NCBI RefSeq assembly: GCF_902833045.1
Contig: NZ_CADFDU010000011.1
Location: forward strand, 174,260 to 238,259
DNA length: 64,000 nucleotides
Source of the DNA: Burkholderia sp. BCC0322
GTDB taxonomy: Bacteria; Pseudomonadota; Gammaproteobacteria; Burkholderiales; Burkholderiaceae
Direction: 5' to 3'
The notes below the pieces were generated by a model that worked only from the letters and a program-made list of their open reading frames with translations, was not told the origin of the DNA and searched no databases. The translations under genes were made by a program, and so were the position numbers. Numbering within the stretch: position 1 is the first letter of the stretch; the number at the start of each line of letters is the position of its first letter. Below, in pieces: positions 43,243 through 53,323 of this stretch.

Positions 43243-44519
43243 ACATGCCCCCGGTCCAACCCTGCACGGCCGCGCCGGCCGCCCACACGCAAGCCGCGCC
43301 GTTCGTCGCGAGTTTCCGCGATCCGTCGTTCCTGCTGTCGCACATCGAGGACACGCTGCGCTTCTACGCTACGAACGCGTTCGACCCGACGGGCGGCTTC
43401 CATCACTACTTCCGCGACGACGGCAGCCTCTACAACCGCACGTCGCGCCACCTCGTCAGCAGTTGCCGGTTCGTCTTCAACTACGCGATGGCGTACCGGC
43501 ATTTCGGCGATCCGCGCCACCTGGAATATGCGCGCCACGGGCTGCGCTTCCTGCGCGACGCGCACTGGGACGACGAACTGCAGGGCTACGACTGGGAACT
43601 CGACTGGCGCGACGGCGCGAAGCGCGCGACGCTCGACGGCACGCGCCACTGCTACGGGCTCGCGTTCGTGCTGCTGGCGGCCGCGCACGCGACGATGGCC
43701 GGCATCGACGAGGCGCGCGCGCTGATCGCGGCGACCTACGAGCTGGCCGAGCACCGCTTCTGGGACGCGGCCGCGGGCCTGTATGCGGACGACGCGACGC
43801 CGAACTGGACCGTGTCGTCGTACCGCGGCCAGAACGCGAACATGCACATGACGGAGGCGCTGCTCGCGGCCTACGAGGCAACCGGCCACCTCACGTACCT
43901 CGATCGCGCGGAAAAGCTCGCAAGTCACGTCACACAGCGCCAGGCCGCGCTGTCGGGCGGGCTCGTATGGGAGCACTACCACGCGGACTGGTCGGTCGAC
44001 TGGGACTACAACAAGGAAGACAGCTCGAACATCTTCCGTCCGTGGGGCTTCCAACCCGGGCACCAGACCGAATGGGCGAAGCTGCTGCTGATCCTCGAGC
44101 GGCACCGCCCGCTCGACTGGCTCGTGCCGCGCGCGACCGAACTGTTCGACGCGGCGCTCGCGCACGCATGGGACGCCGATCACGGCGGCCTGTGCTACGG
44201 CTTCGGCCCCGACTTCACGATCTGCGACCACAACAAGTATTTCTGGGTGCAGGCGGAAACCTTCGCGGCGGCGGCAATGCTCGGCGCGCGCACCGGCAGC
44301 GAGCGCTTCTGGGACTGGTACGACGAGATCTGGCGCTACAGCTGGGCGCATTTCGTCGATCACCGCTACGGCGCGTGGTACCGGATCCTCACCTGCGACA
44401 ACCGCAAGTACAGCGACGAGAAGAGCCCGGCCGGCAAGACCGACTACCACACGATGGGCGCATGCTACGACGTGCTCGCGACCCTTGCGCGCGCACAGCG
44501 CAGCGAGCCGACGCAATGA
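43239..44519 (+). CDS. AGE-family sugar isomerase/epimerase (mannose isomerase-like)
   Basis: A 426-residue (alpha/alpha)6-barrel protein of the N-acylglucosamine 2-epimerase/mannose isomerase family. HHYFRDDGSLYNRTSRHLVSS, the RHCYGLAFVLLAAAHA helix, QNANMHMTEALLAAYEATG and FSICDHNKYFWVQAE-like sequence (FTICDHNKYFWVQAET here) carry the conserved active-site Arg, Glu and His residues. Given the adjoining PfkB kinase it probably converts mannose (or a related aldose) to a ketose. ATGA overlap with the LacI gene and with the kinase gene. Confidence 0.85.
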   Translation: MNMPPVQPCTAAPAAHTQAAPFVASFRDPSFLLSHIEDTLRFYATNAFDPTGGFHHYFRDDGSLYNRTSRHLVSSCRFVFNYAMAYRHFGDPRHLEYARHGLRFLRDAHWDDELQGYDWELDWRDGAKRATLDGTRHCYGLAFVLLAAAHATMAGIDEARALIAATYELAEHRFWDAAAGLYADDATPNWTVSSYRGQNANMHMTEALLAAYEATGHLTYLDRAEKLASHVTQRQAALSGGLVWEHYHADWSVDWDYNKEDSSNIFRPWGFQPGHQTEWAKLLLILERHRPLDWLVPRATELFDAALAHAWDADHGGLCYGFGPDFTICDHNKYFWVQAETFAAAAMLGARTGSERFWDWYDEIWRYSWAHFVDHRYGAWYRILTCDNRKYSDEKSPAGKTDYHTMGACYDVLATLARAQRSEPTQ

Positions 44520-45424
44520 GCGGCGGGACGTTTCCGGCTTTCGTGTCGGCGGGCGACATCCTGACCGACATGGTGCGTGCGGGCGACGCGCAATGGACCT
44601 CGGTGCCGGGCGGCGCCGGCTGGAACGTCGCGCGCGCGGTTGCGCGGCTCGGCGTGTCGAGCGCGCTCGCGGGCTCGATCGGCGAAGACTGCTTCTCCGA
44701 CGTGCTGTGGCGCGCAAGCGAAGCGGCCGGGCTCGACCTGCGCTTCCTGCAGCGCGTCGCACGGCCGCCGCTGCTCGCGATCGTCCACGAGACCCGTCCG
44801 CCCGCGTACTTCTTCATCGGCGAAGCGAGCGCCGATCTCGCGTTCGATCCGGCGCGGCTGCCGGCCGGTTGGACCGGCCACGTGAAATGGGCGCATTTCG
44901 GCTGCATCAGCCTCGTGCGCGAACCGCTCGCGGGCACGCTGGCCGCGCTCGCGGCCGACCTGCACGCGCGCGGCGTGAAGATCAGCTTCGACCCGAACGT
45001 CCGGAACCTGATGACGGCCGCGTACCGGCCGACGCTGGAAAAGATGGCCGCGCTCGCCGACCTGATCAAGGTGTCCGACGAAGACCTGCGGCACCTGTTC
45101 GGCGGCGACGGCCCCGACGCGATCGGCGCGGTGCGCGCGCTGAACCCGCACGCGGCGGTGCTCGTCACGCGCGGCGCGCAGGCGGCGACGCTCTACGCGG
45201 ACGGCGACGTGCACGAAGCCAGCCCGCCGCGCGTCGAGGTGGCCGACACGGTTGGCGCGGGCGACGCGTCGATCGGCGGCATGCTGTTCAGCCTGATGGC
45301 CGCGCCGCAGCGATCGTGGCGCGAGCATCTCGCGTTCGCGCTGGCGGCGGGCGCCGCGGCGTGCCGACATACGGGCGCGCACGCGCCGACGCTCGACGAG
45401 GTCGTCGCGCTGATCGAAGGCTGA
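44516..45424 (+). CDS. PfkB-family carbohydrate kinase (fructokinase-like)
   Basis: A 302-residue ribokinase-family kinase. GGAGWNVARAVARLG binds the sugar; KISFDPNVRNLMT lies in the middle; the C-terminal DTVGAGDASIGG carries the anion hole and catalytic Asp of PfkB signature 2. It phosphorylates a ketose such as fructose with ATP. Its ATG overlaps the isomerase stop, so isomerase and kinase form a two-step pathway under the LacI regulator. Confidence 0.88.
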   Translation: MSGGTFPAFVSAGDILTDMVRAGDAQWTSVPGGAGWNVARAVARLGVSSALAGSIGEDCFSDVLWRASEAAGLDLRFLQRVARPPLLAIVHETRPPAYFFIGEASADLAFDPARLPAGWTGHVKWAHFGCISLVREPLAGTLAALAADLHARGVKISFDPNVRNLMTAAYRPTLEKMAALADLIKVSDEDLRHLFGGDGPDAIGAVRALNPHAAVLVTRGAQAATLYADGDVHEASPPRVEVADTVGAGDASIGGMLFSLMAAPQRSWREHLAFALAAGAAACRHTGAHAPTLDEVVALIEG

Positions 45425-45543
45425 CCGAGGGTCGATCGAACGCGGCCGGGCGCGCGCCGGCCGCCGTTCGGTCACCGATAAGCCGCGCTGTACATGCTGC
45501 GCCGCAGTGCTACGATGAAGTGTCCTTTTGCGGGAGAGGCACG

Positions 45544-45765
45544 ATGGACACGAACACGTTCACGAAAGGCATCTACACGGCCAAGGCGCATACCCAGCAT
45601 TCGGCCAACGGTCAGTTCCAGGGTTACGTGATCCTCTCGCGGGACGACGGAGACGACACCGAGAACACACGCTACGACGTCCACTCGACGAGCCCCAGCG
45701 AGGAGGAAGCGTTCGACGAGGCGAAGGCGCTCGCGCACCGGATCCTCGGCGAAATCGAACTGTGA
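45544..45765 (+). CDS. Small conserved protein, unknown function
   Basis: A 73-residue acidic soluble protein with a strong GGGAGAGG ribosome-binding site. Predicted beta-strands (QGYVILSRDDGDD, TRYDVHSTS) are followed by a helix (SEEEAFDEAKALAHRILGEIEL). No known domain is recognised. In layout it resembles the 72-residue product at 53323, so the two may be distant relatives. Confidence 0.7.
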   Translation: MDTNTFTKGIYTAKAHTQHSANGQFQGYVILSRDDGDDTENTRYDVHSTSPSEEEAFDEAKALAHRILGEIEL

Positions 45766-45790
45766 CGCGCACCGCGCTGTCCGACGCGGC

Positions 45791-45985
45791 TCAGAGCAGC
45801 CGCGCCGCCATCGATACCAGCATCGTCAGCACCAGCGTCGACATGAACGGGAACGGGTAGCGCCGCCCGCCGAGCGTCAGCGTGACGTCGCCCGGCATCC
45901 GCCCGATGCCGAGCTTGCCGAGCCACGGCCAGCAGCGCGTCAGGATCATCACCGCGACGAACGACGCCATCAGCCAGCGCAGCAT
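45791..45985 (-). CDS. DUF2905 small membrane protein
   Basis: A 64-residue protein with two hydrophobic segments (about 1-22 and 45-63) around LGIGRMPGDVTLTLGGRRYPFPFMS, which matches the DUF2905 pattern (PGD...FPFxTS). The function is unknown; it is common across proteobacteria. It follows the MidA-like gene on the same strand with a 7-nt gap, so they are co-transcribed. Confidence 0.88.
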   Translation of the reverse strand: MLRWLMASFVAVMILTRCWPWLGKLGIGRMPGDVTLTLGGRRYPFPFMSTLVLTMLVSMAARLL

Positions 45986-45992
45986 GCCGGCC

Positions 45993-47189
45993 TCACAGGG
46001 CGTGCGAGCGGTCGCCGCGCGCGAACGCGTCGAGCGTGCCGTCGATGCCGCGCGAGAACGCGATCACCTTGAACAGCTCGCCCATCTCGGCTTCCGAGAT
46101 CAGCTTCTGCACCGCGTTCGCGGCCGGCAGGAACGCGTGGATATCGGACGGATCGATCGCGGCCAGCGCGTCGGTGATGCCCGCGTTCAGCAGGAAGCGC
46201 GCCTGCGACGTGTAGCCGAGCAGGTCGGCGCCGGCGGCAATGGCCGCGTCGTGGATGCCGGTGAATTCGACGTGCGCGGTGATGTCCTGCAGCCCCGGGT
46301 AGAGGAACGGATCGTCGTGCGCGTGATGGCGGTAGTGGCACATCAGCGTGCCGCGGTCGCGCTGCGGATGGTAGTACTCGTGCGCGGGAAAGCCGTAGTC
46401 GACCAGCAGCACCGCGCCGCGCCCGAGCATCGCGCAGACGGTGCGCGTGAACGCCAGCGCGGCCTCGTGCGTCTCGGTCACGTAGCCGTCGGCGACATCG
46501 GCGGTGAGCCCCGCGAGCACCGGCGGCTGGCTGGCCGGCGCGGCGGGCCGGTCCTCGAACACGAATGCCTGCCGCGCGTCGAGCGCGACGCCGCGCTCGT
46601 GCCACGCACCGCCCGCCTTCGCGAACAGCCGCACGGGCATCGCATCGAGCACCTCGTTGCCGACGACGACGCCGTCGAACCGCTCGGGCAGCGCGCCGAG
46701 CCAGCGCACCTTCGCGGCAAGCGCCGGTGCGGCGGCCGTGATCGTGTCGCGCTGCCGTTCGCGCAGCTCGCCGGACAGGTCGACGATCAGGTATTCGTCG
46801 AGCCCGGCGCCGAGCGCGTCGAGCGCCGCGAGCAGCCCGGCCGCGAGCTTGCCGGTGCCGGCGCCGAATTCCATCACGCGACGCGTGCCGCTCGCCGCGA
46901 GCGCTTGCGCGACCGGTTGCGCGAGCGTCTGCGCGAACAGCGGCGACAGCTCGGGCGCGGTGACGAAGTCGCTGCCGTCGTCGGCGCGACGCCCGAACTT
47001 GCGCGCGCCGCCGCTGTAATAGCCGAGGCCGGGCGCATACAGCGCGCGCTCCATGAAGCGGTCGAACGGCAGCCAGCCGCCGGCAGCCGCGATCTCGTCG
47101 CGCAGTTGCGCGGCAAGGGTTTCGGACTGCGCAAGCGCGTCAGGGCCGGGAGCGGGTAAACTAGCGGGTTCGTGAGCTTTCGGGTTCAT
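45993..47189 (-). CDS. MidA/NDUFAF7-like SAM-dependent methyltransferase
   Basis: A 398-residue protein of the DUF185 family (mitochondrial homologue NDUFAF7 methylates an arginine of complex I). GWLPFDRFMERALYAPGLGYYSGGARKFG and GSDFVTAPELSPLFAQTLA are the family N-terminal signatures, followed by the SAM-binding VMEFGAGTGKLAAGLL. VVGNEVLDAMPVRLF and LVDYGFPAHEYYHPQRDRGTL complete the core. The start at 47189 lies only 13 bp from the divergent SDR start, so promoter elements must sit inside coding sequence. In bacteria its substrate is unknown. Confidence 0.9.
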   Translation of the reverse strand: MNPKAHEPASLPAPGPDALAQSETLAAQLRDEIAAAGGWLPFDRFMERALYAPGLGYYSGGARKFGRRADDGSDFVTAPELSPLFAQTLAQPVAQALAASGTRRVMEFGAGTGKLAAGLLAALDALGAGLDEYLIVDLSGELRERQRDTITAAAPALAAKVRWLGALPERFDGVVVGNEVLDAMPVRLFAKAGGAWHERGVALDARQAFVFEDRPAAPASQPPVLAGLTADVADGYVTETHEAALAFTRTVCAMLGRGAVLLVDYGFPAHEYYHPQRDRGTLMCHYRHHAHDDPFLYPGLQDITAHVEFTGIHDAAIAAGADLLGYTSQARFLLNAGITDALAAIDPSDIHAFLPAANAVQKLISEAEMGELFKVIAFSRGIDGTLDAFARGDRSHAL

Positions 47190-47202
47190 CCCGGCATTGT
47201 AA

Positions 47203-47946
47203 ATGACCGTTTCAGCCGATACGTCGACCCAGCGCGTGGCGCTCGTCACAGGTGCCTTGGGCAGCGCGGCCGACGCCGCGTCGATCGGTCGCGCGCTCGC
47301 GACGGGATTCGCCCGGCGCGGCTGGGACGTCGCGCTGCAGTTCAGCCACGGCACGCCGCATGCGGCGGCCGACGCACTCGTCGCCGAAGTCGCGGCGCTC
47401 GGCCGCCGCGCGGTCGTGCTCGACGCCGATCTGGCCCTGGAAGCCGACGCCGCCGGACTCGTCGCCGCGTGCGGTGCGGCGCTCGGCCGGCCCGCGTGCG
47501 CGGTGTTCGTGAGCGCCAGCGCAGGCGCCGACGATGCCCATACGGTGGACGGCGCGGCGCTCGCCGGCGCACTCGCGCGCAACGTGACGGCCCCGCTCGC
47601 GCTGGCCCGCGCGCTTGCCGATGCGACGCCCGACGCCGCGCGCGAGCACGAAGCGCTGCGCGCCTGCGCGATCCACGTGCTGGATCAGGCACTGTTTCAC
47701 CCTGCGCCGGCGCAGATGTCGCACGCGCTGATGCAGGCCGCGCTGAACCGCGCGACGTCGGCGCTGGCGCTGGCGCTCGCGCCGAAGGTGCGGGTCGCGG
47801 CGCTCGTGCGCGGCCACGCGCCGCATGCGGACGACATCGCGGCGGCCGCCTGCTATCTCGCGAGCGCACCGGGCGTCACCGGCGCGACGCTGACCGTCGA
47901 CGGCGGCGAGCACCTCGTGCCGCCTGCCGCCGGCCCGAATGAATGA
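47203..47946 (+). CDS. SDR-family protein lacking the catalytic Tyr-Lys pair
   Basis: A 247-residue short-chain dehydrogenase-like protein. The nucleotide-binding start is VALVTGALGSAADAASIGRALA, a long version of TGxxxGIG, and the C-terminal CYLASAPGVTGATLTVDGGEHL is normal for the family. The YxxxK active site is missing: the matching segment QMSHALMQAALNRAT has His and Gln at these positions. It lies upstream of folB and ttcA, where a pteridine-reductase-like SDR (FolM) would make sense, but activity is doubtful. Divergent from the MidA-like gene. Confidence 0.82.
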   Translation: MTVSADTSTQRVALVTGALGSAADAASIGRALATGFARRGWDVALQFSHGTPHAAADALVAEVAALGRRAVVLDADLALEADAAGLVAACGAALGRPACAVFVSASAGADDAHTVDGAALAGALARNVTAPLALARALADATPDAAREHEALRACAIHVLDQALFHPAPAQMSHALMQAALNRATSALALALAPKVRVAALVRGHAPHADDIAAAACYLASAPGVTGATLTVDGGEHLVPPAAGPNE

Positions 47947-48024
47947 ACTGCGCGGATCGCGCGGCCTGACTGCCGCCGCCCGCGCCGCTTTGCGTGTGCG
48001 CACGCCAATTTGACTGGGACGACC

Positions 48025-48429
48025 ATGTTTTCCGCTCTCCTGCACCCCCGCCTCGCGGACTGCCGCAGGCTCTACCTGCGCGACTACGAAGTGCACATCA
48101 ACATCGGTGCCTTCGAACACGAGAAGCGCGGCGAGCAGCGCGTCGTCATCAATGTCGACCTGTTCGTGCCGCTCGCGCTGTCCACCCCCGTCGACGACCG
48201 GCTGCACGAAATCGTCGACTACGATCTGATGAAGCAGAGCGTCACGCAATGCCTGGCGCGCGGCCACATCCACCTGCAGGAAACGCTGTGCGACGCGATC
48301 GCCGCGCGCCTGCTGGCGCACGATGCCGTGCGCGCGGTACGCGTCTGTACCGAGAAACCGGACGCTTATCCGGACTGCGACGCCGTCGGCGTCGAAGTCT
48401 TTCGCATCAAGGACGAGGAGCGCGCATGA
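48025..48429 (+). CDS. folB: Dihydroneopterin aldolase
   Basis: A 134-residue FolB that converts 7,8-dihydroneopterin to 6-hydroxymethyl-dihydropterin in folate synthesis. [32 protein letters not shown], the [11 protein letters not shown] segment, [11 protein letters not shown] (with the pterin-binding Glu) and [20 protein letters not shown] (catalytic Lys) are typical. The ATG at 48025 was preferred over a TTG five codons upstream. ATGA overlap with ttcA. Confidence 0.93.
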   Translation: MFSALLHPRLADCRRLYLRDYEVHINIGAFEHEKRGEQRVVINVDLFVPLALSTPVDDRLHEIVDYDLMKQSVTQCLARGHIHLQETLCDAIAARLLAHDAVRAVRVCTEKPDAYPDCDAVGVEVFRIKDEERA

Positions 48430-49421
48430 ACGCCCCCCACACGAATGACACGGCGGCCGATGCCGCCACCCTCGACGCGACCGCCGCCCCGGCCGCCCGC
48501 CCGGTGCTGACGCGCCGCGAACAGAAGGACGCGTACGAGAACAACAAGCTGTTCAAGCGGATCGTGCGCCAGGTCGGCCAGGCGATCGGCGACTTCAACA
48601 TGATCGAGCAAGGCGACAAGGTGATGGTCTGCCTGTCGGGCGGCAAGGACAGCTATGCGATGCTCGACGTGCTGCTGCGCCTGCGCGAGCGCGCGCCGAT
48701 CGACTTCGACATCGTCGCGGTGAACCTCGACCAGAAGCAGCCGGGCTTCCCCGAGCACGTGCTGCCGGAATACCTGAAGCAGGTCGGCGTGCCGTTCCAC
48801 ATCGAGAACCAGGACACCTACAGCATCGTGAAGCGGCTCGTGCCCGAGGGCAAGACGACCTGCTCGCTGTGCTCGCGGCTGCGCCGCGGGATCCTGTACC
48901 GCGTGGCCGGCGAGCTCGGCGCGACCAAGATCGCGCTCGGCCACCACCGCGACGACATCGTGCAGACGCTGCTGCTCAACATGTTCTACGGCGGCAAGCT
49001 GAAGGGAATGCCGCCGAAGCTGCAGTCGGATGACGGCAAGAACATCGTGATCCGCCCGCTCGCGTACGTGAAGGAAACCGATCTGGAGAAATACGCGGAA
49101 CTGCGCGAATTCCCGATCATCCCGTGCAACCTGTGCGGCAGCCAGCCGAACCTGAAGCGCGCGGAAATGAAAGCGCTGATCCGCGAATGGGACAAGCGCT
49201 TCCCGGGCCGCGTCGACAACATGTTCAACGCGCTCGCGAAGGTCGTGCCGTCGCACCTGATGGACACGACGCTGTACCCGTTCCAGTCGCTGCGCGCGAC
49301 AGGCGTTGCCGACCCGCAGGGCGACATCGCGTTCGACGAGGAACCGTGCGCGTCGGGCGACGACAGCGCCGCACCGGGTGGCGCCCGGCCGATCTCGATC
49401 GTCCAGTTCGACGACCTGTAA
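48426..49421 (+). CDS. ttcA: tRNA 2-thiocytidine biosynthesis protein
   Basis: A 331-residue TtcA, which thiolates C32 of certain tRNAs with an Fe-S cluster. The PP-loop motif is SGGKDS (71-76). The cysteine pairs CSLC (146/149) and CNLC (234/237) bind the cluster or act in sulfur transfer; [26 protein letters not shown] is the family signature. Coupled to folB by ATGA. Confidence 0.95.
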   Translation: MNAPHTNDTAADAATLDATAAPAARPVLTRREQKDAYENNKLFKRIVRQVGQAIGDFNMIEQGDKVMVCLSGGKDSYAMLDVLLRLRERAPIDFDIVAVNLDQKQPGFPEHVLPEYLKQVGVPFHIENQDTYSIVKRLVPEGKTTCSLCSRLRRGILYRVAGELGATKIALGHHRDDIVQTLLLNMFYGGKLKGMPPKLQSDDGKNIVIRPLAYVKETDLEKYAELREFPIIPCNLCGSQPNLKRAEMKALIREWDKRFPGRVDNMFNALAKVVPSHLMDTTLYPFQSLRATGVADPQGDIAFDEEPCASGDDSAAPGGARPISIVQFDDL

Positions 49422-49556
49422 GCAGGGCCCGAACACCTGCCGGAACGGGGCCGCAACGCCTCTTTCCGGCGCTGTCGCCCCGCCGCGACAGGCCCGGAAC
49501 GGCGGGGGCCGCATGCTAAAATGGACGGCTTCGAACTCCTCTGACAAGCTGGCGCC

Positions 49557-50918
49557 ATGAATATCGTGATTTTGGCGGCAGGCACCGGCAAGCGCATGCG
49601 TTCCGCGCTGCCGAAAGTGCTTCACCCCCTGGCCGGCAGGCCGCTCCTCTCCCACGTCATCGACACCGCGCGCACGCTGCAACCGTCCCGGCTCGTCGTC
49701 GTCGTCGGGCACGGCGGCGAGCAGGTCCAGGCCGCCGTCGCCGCACCCGACGTCCAGTTCGCGGTGCAGGCCGAGCAGCTCGGCACCGGCCACGCGGTGC
49801 GCCAGGCGCTACCGCTCCTCGATCCCGCGCAACCGACGCTCGTGCTGTACGGCGACGTGCCGCTCACCCGCGCATCGACGCTGCAACGCCTCGTCGACGC
49901 CGCGCGCGAAGGCCGCTACGGGATCCTGACGGTCACGCTCGACGATCCGACCGGCTACGGCCGCATCGTGCGCGACGCGGCCGGCTTCGTCACGCGCATC
50001 GTCGAACAGAAGGATGCGTCGCCCGAACAGCTGAAGATCGCCGAGATCAACACCGGCATCATCGTCACGCCCACGGCCCAGCTGTCGATGTGGCTCGGCG
50101 CGCTGAAGAACGAGAACGCGCAGGGCGAGTACTACCTGACCGACGTCGTCGAACTCGCGATCGAGGCCGGTTTCGAGGTCGTCACCGCGCAGCCCGACGA
50201 GGAATGGGAAACGCTCGGCGTGAACAGCAAGGCGCAGCTCGCCGAGCTCGAACGCATCCACCAGCGCAATATCGCCGACGCGCTGCTCGTCGACGGCGTC
50301 ACGCTCGCCGATCCGGCGCGCGTCGACGTGCGCGGCACGCTGCGCTGCGGCCGCGACGTGTCGATCGACGTGAACTGCGTGTTCGAAGGCAACGTGACGC
50401 TCGCCGACAACGTGACGATCGGCGCGAACTGCGTGATCCGCAACGCGTCGGTCGGCGCAGGCACGCGCATCGACGCATTCACGCACATCGACGGCGCCGA
50501 GCTCGGCGCGCACACCGTGATCGGCCCGTACGCACGGCTGCGCCCCGGCACGCAACTCGCGGACGAAGCGCACGTCGGCAACTTCGTCGAGGTGAAGAAC
50601 GCGGTGATCGGCCACGGCTCGAAGGCAAACCACCTCACGTACATCGGCGACGCCGACATCGGCGCGCGCGTGAACATCGGCGCGGGCACGATCACCTGCA
50701 ACTACGACGGCGCGAACAAGTTCCGCACCGTGATCGAGGACGACGTGTTCGTCGGCTCCGATACGCAGCTCGTCGCGCCCGTGCGGGTCGGCCGCGGCGT
50801 GACGATTGCCGCCGGCACGACGATCTGGAAGGACGTGGCCGACGGCCTGCTCGCGTTGAACGAGAAGACCCAGACCGCGAAGAGCGGCTATGTCCGCCCG
50901 GTCAAGAAGAAAACTTAA
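49557..50918 (+). CDS. glmU: Bifunctional UDP-N-acetylglucosamine pyrophosphorylase / glucosamine-1-P acetyltransferase
   Basis: A 453-residue GlmU that makes UDP-GlcNAc. The N-terminal uridyltransferase domain (1-230) has [21 protein letters not shown] with the nucleotide-binding Arg and Lys, and VLYGDVPLT. The C-terminal left-handed beta-helix (about 250-450) has [10 protein letters not shown], the catalytic His in [13 protein letters not shown], and [13 protein letters not shown]. It lies 50 nt upstream of glmS, so the two consecutive amino-sugar steps are co-encoded. Confidence 0.97.
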   Translation: MNIVILAAGTGKRMRSALPKVLHPLAGRPLLSHVIDTARTLQPSRLVVVVGHGGEQVQAAVAAPDVQFAVQAEQLGTGHAVRQALPLLDPAQPTLVLYGDVPLTRASTLQRLVDAAREGRYGILTVTLDDPTGYGRIVRDAAGFVTRIVEQKDASPEQLKIAEINTGIIVTPTAQLSMWLGALKNENAQGEYYLTDVVELAIEAGFEVVTAQPDEEWETLGVNSKAQLAELERIHQRNIADALLVDGVTLADPARVDVRGTLRCGRDVSIDVNCVFEGNVTLADNVTIGANCVIRNASVGAGTRIDAFTHIDGAELGAHTVIGPYARLRPGTQLADEAHVGNFVEVKNAVIGHGSKANHLTYIGDADIGARVNIGAGTITCNYDGANKFRTVIEDDVFVGSDTQLVAPVRVGRGVTIAAGTTIWKDVADGLLALNEKTQTAKSGYVRPVKKKT

Positions 50919-50968
50919 CATCACGCGGGTGCCATGAGGCGCCCGCTTCCATATAGAAGGTAGATTTC

Positions 50969-52786
50969 ATGTGCGGCATTGTCGGCGCAGTTGCGCAGCG
51001 TAATATCGTTCCGGTGCTGATCGAAGGATTGCGGCGCCTCGAATACCGTGGCTATGACTCGTGCGGCGTCGCCGTGCTCGAGCCGGACGCGCCGAAGCGC
51101 GCGCGCAGCGTCGCGCGCGTCGCCGATCTCGACGCGCAGGTGCGCGAATCGCACCTCGAAGGCACGACCGGCGTCGCGCATACCCGCTGGGCGACGCACG
51201 GGGCGCCCGTCACGCACAACGCGCACCCGATCTTCTCGTCGAACGCGCTCGCGCTCGTCCACAACGGCATCATCGAGAACTTCGAATCGCTGCGCGAAGC
51301 GCTGCGCGCGAAGGGCTACGAATTCGTGTCGCAGACCGACACCGAGGTGATCGCCCACCTCGTGCACAGCCTGTATCGCGGCAACCTGTTCGACGCGGTG
51401 CGCGAAGCGGTGGCACAGCTGCACGGCGCGTATGCGATCGCAGTGATCCACAAGGACCAGCCGCACACCGTCGTCGGCGCGCGCCAGGGTTCGCCGCTCG
51501 TGGTCGGCCACGGCGACGGCGAGAACTTCCTCGCCTCCGATGCGCTCGCGCTCGCGGGCAGCACCGACCGCTTCACGTTCCTCGAGGAAGGCGACGTGTG
51601 CGAGCTGTCGCTCGACGGCGTGAAGATCGTCGACCGGAACGGCGCGCTCGCGCAGCGCGAGATCCGCGTGGTGAGCGCCTACGGCGGCGCGGTCGAACTC
51701 GGGCCGTATCGCCACTTCATGCAGAAGGAAATCTTCGAGCAGCCGCGCGCGATCAGCGACACCGTGCCGCAGACGGACGCGTTCGACGCGACGCTGTTCG
51801 GCGACGCCGCGCCCGCCGCCTTCGCGGAAATCGACAGCCTGCTGATCCTCGCGTGCGGCACGAGCTACTACTCCGGCCTGACCGCGAAATACTGGCTCGA
51901 ATCGATCGCGAAGATCCCGACGCAGATCGAGATCGCGAGCGAATACCGCTACCGCGAATCGGTGCCGAACCCGCGCCAGCTCGTGCTGGTGATCTCGCAG
52001 TCGGGCGAGACGGCCGACACGCTCGCGGCGCTCAAGCACGCGCAGTCGCTCGGCCATACGCACACGCTGGCCGTCTGCAACGTCGCGACGAGCGCGATGG
52101 TGCGCCTCACCGAAATGCAGTTCCTGACGCACGCGGGCACCGAGATCGGCGTCGCGTCGACGAAGGCGTTCACGACGCAACTCGTCGCGCTGTTCGTACT
52201 CGCGGCCACGCTCGGCAAGCTGCGCGGGCACGTCGATGCCGCTCAGGAAGCCGAATTCCTGAAGCAGTTGCGCCACCTGCCGGCCGCGCTGAACAGCGTG
52301 CTCGCGCTGGAGCCGCAGATCATCGCGTGGTCGGAGGAATTCGCACGCAAGGAAAACGCGCTGTTCCTCGGCCGCGGGCTGCACTACCCGATCGCGCTCG
52401 AAGGCGCGCTGAAGCTGAAGGAAATCTCGTACATCCACGCCGAGGCCTATCCGGCCGGCGAACTGAAGCACGGGCCGCTCGCGCTCGTCACGGAAGCGAT
52501 GCCGGTCGTCACGGTCGCGCCGAACGACACGCTGCTCGAGAAGCTGAAGTCGAACATGCAGGAAGTGCGTGCGCGCGGCGGCGAACTGTACGTGTTCGCC
52601 GATGCGGACACGCAGATCGTCAACGACGATGGCCTGCACGTGATCCGGATGCCGGAACACTACGGGCAGTTGTCGCCGATCCTGCACGTCGTGCCGCTGC
52701 AGTTGCTCGCGTATCACACCGCATGCGCGCGCGGCACCGACGTCGACAAGCCGCGGAATCTCGCGAAATCGGTGACGGTGGAGTAA
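50969..52786 (+). CDS. glmS: Glutamine-fructose-6-phosphate aminotransferase
   Basis: A 605-residue GlmS that forms glucosamine-6-phosphate from fructose-6-P and glutamine. Cys2 (MCGIVGAV) is the glutaminase nucleophile; [19 protein letters not shown] binds glutamine. The C-terminal isomerase half has two SIS domains ([54 protein letters not shown]). The C-terminus [12 protein letters not shown] is diagnostic. I see no glmS ribozyme in the 50-nt glmU-glmS spacer. Confidence 0.97.
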   Translation: MCGIVGAVAQRNIVPVLIEGLRRLEYRGYDSCGVAVLEPDAPKRARSVARVADLDAQVRESHLEGTTGVAHTRWATHGAPVTHNAHPIFSSNALALVHNGIIENFESLREALRAKGYEFVSQTDTEVIAHLVHSLYRGNLFDAVREAVAQLHGAYAIAVIHKDQPHTVVGARQGSPLVVGHGDGENFLASDALALAGSTDRFTFLEEGDVCELSLDGVKIVDRNGALAQREIRVVSAYGGAVELGPYRHFMQKEIFEQPRAISDTVPQTDAFDATLFGDAAPAAFAEIDSLLILACGTSYYSGLTAKYWLESIAKIPTQIEIASEYRYRESVPNPRQLVLVISQSGETADTLAALKHAQSLGHTHTLAVCNVATSAMVRLTEMQFLTHAGTEIGVASTKAFTTQLVALFVLAATLGKLRGHVDAAQEAEFLKQLRHLPAALNSVLALEPQIIAWSEEFARKENALFLGRGLHYPIALEGALKLKEISYIHAEAYPAGELKHGPLALVTEAMPVVTVAPNDTLLEKLKSNMQEVRARGGELYVFADADTQIVNDDGLHVIRMPEHYGQLSPILHVVPLQLLAYHTACARGTDVDKPRNLAKSVTVE

Positions 52787-52858
52787 CGCGGGACGCCAAT
52801 CGGTGCGGCCGGCGAGGTGGGGCGAGTCCCGCGCGCCAACGAGACAGACGGAGAGACA

Positions 52859-53323
52859 ATGGTAAGACTGTTTGGATGCGGTGTGCTGGCGCTGACGTTC
52901 GCGTCGACGGGCTGGGCCGCCGAGCATTACGTCGAGGTCTGGAACCCGCCCGAGGCGCGGCAGCCGGCGGCCCACGCGCCGGAAGCCCGTACCCCGGCCG
53001 CGCACGCGGGCGCCGACGCGCGCGCCGGCAAGAGCGCGGAGAAGCACGCGAGCGCAACGCCGAAGGCCGCCGCGAAACCGCACAAGCGTCGCGTCGCGCA
53101 AACCGTGAAAGCCGGCTCGCATCGTGCGCCCGCCGCGGCCGACGCACCGGCCGCTCCGCGCCCCGTCGCGCAGCCCGCGCCGGGACGCCTGACGGTGATG
53201 CAACCGGCTGCGCCCGATGCGCAGCACGCCCTGAATGACTCCAACATCCCGCGGCAATACACGCCGGACGGCAACGTGCTGCAGGTCGGCACGCACGGCC
53301 GCTCCGCGGAGGTGACTCGATAA
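52859..53323 (+). CDS. Exported Ala/Pro/Lys-rich protein, unknown function
   Basis: A 154-residue protein with a signal peptide (MVRLFGCGVLALTFASTGWA). A disordered Ala/Pro/Lys-rich middle follows, and a conserved-looking C-terminus (ALNDSNIPRQYTPDGNVLQVGTHG). The GACGGAGAGACA ribosome-binding site fixes the start. Its stop overlaps the start of the next gene by one base (TAATG), so they are coupled. No family recognised. Confidence 0.75.
   Translation: MVRLFGCGVLALTFASTGWAAEHYVEVWNPPEARQPAAHAPEARTPAAHAGADARAGKSAEKHASATPKAAAKPHKRRVAQTVKAGSHRAPAAADAPAAPRPVAQPAPGRLTVMQPAAPDAQHALNDSNIPRQYTPDGNVLQVGTHGRSAEVTR

Noticed and set aside
50919-50968. glmS ribozyme
   Set aside because: The glmU-glmS spacer is only 50 nt, too short for the ribozyme, which is also essentially restricted to Gram-positive bacteria.
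50921-53296. 791-codon minus-strand open frame opposite glmS
   Set aside because: Antisense to glmS and the next gene; composition is that of a GC-rich shadow.
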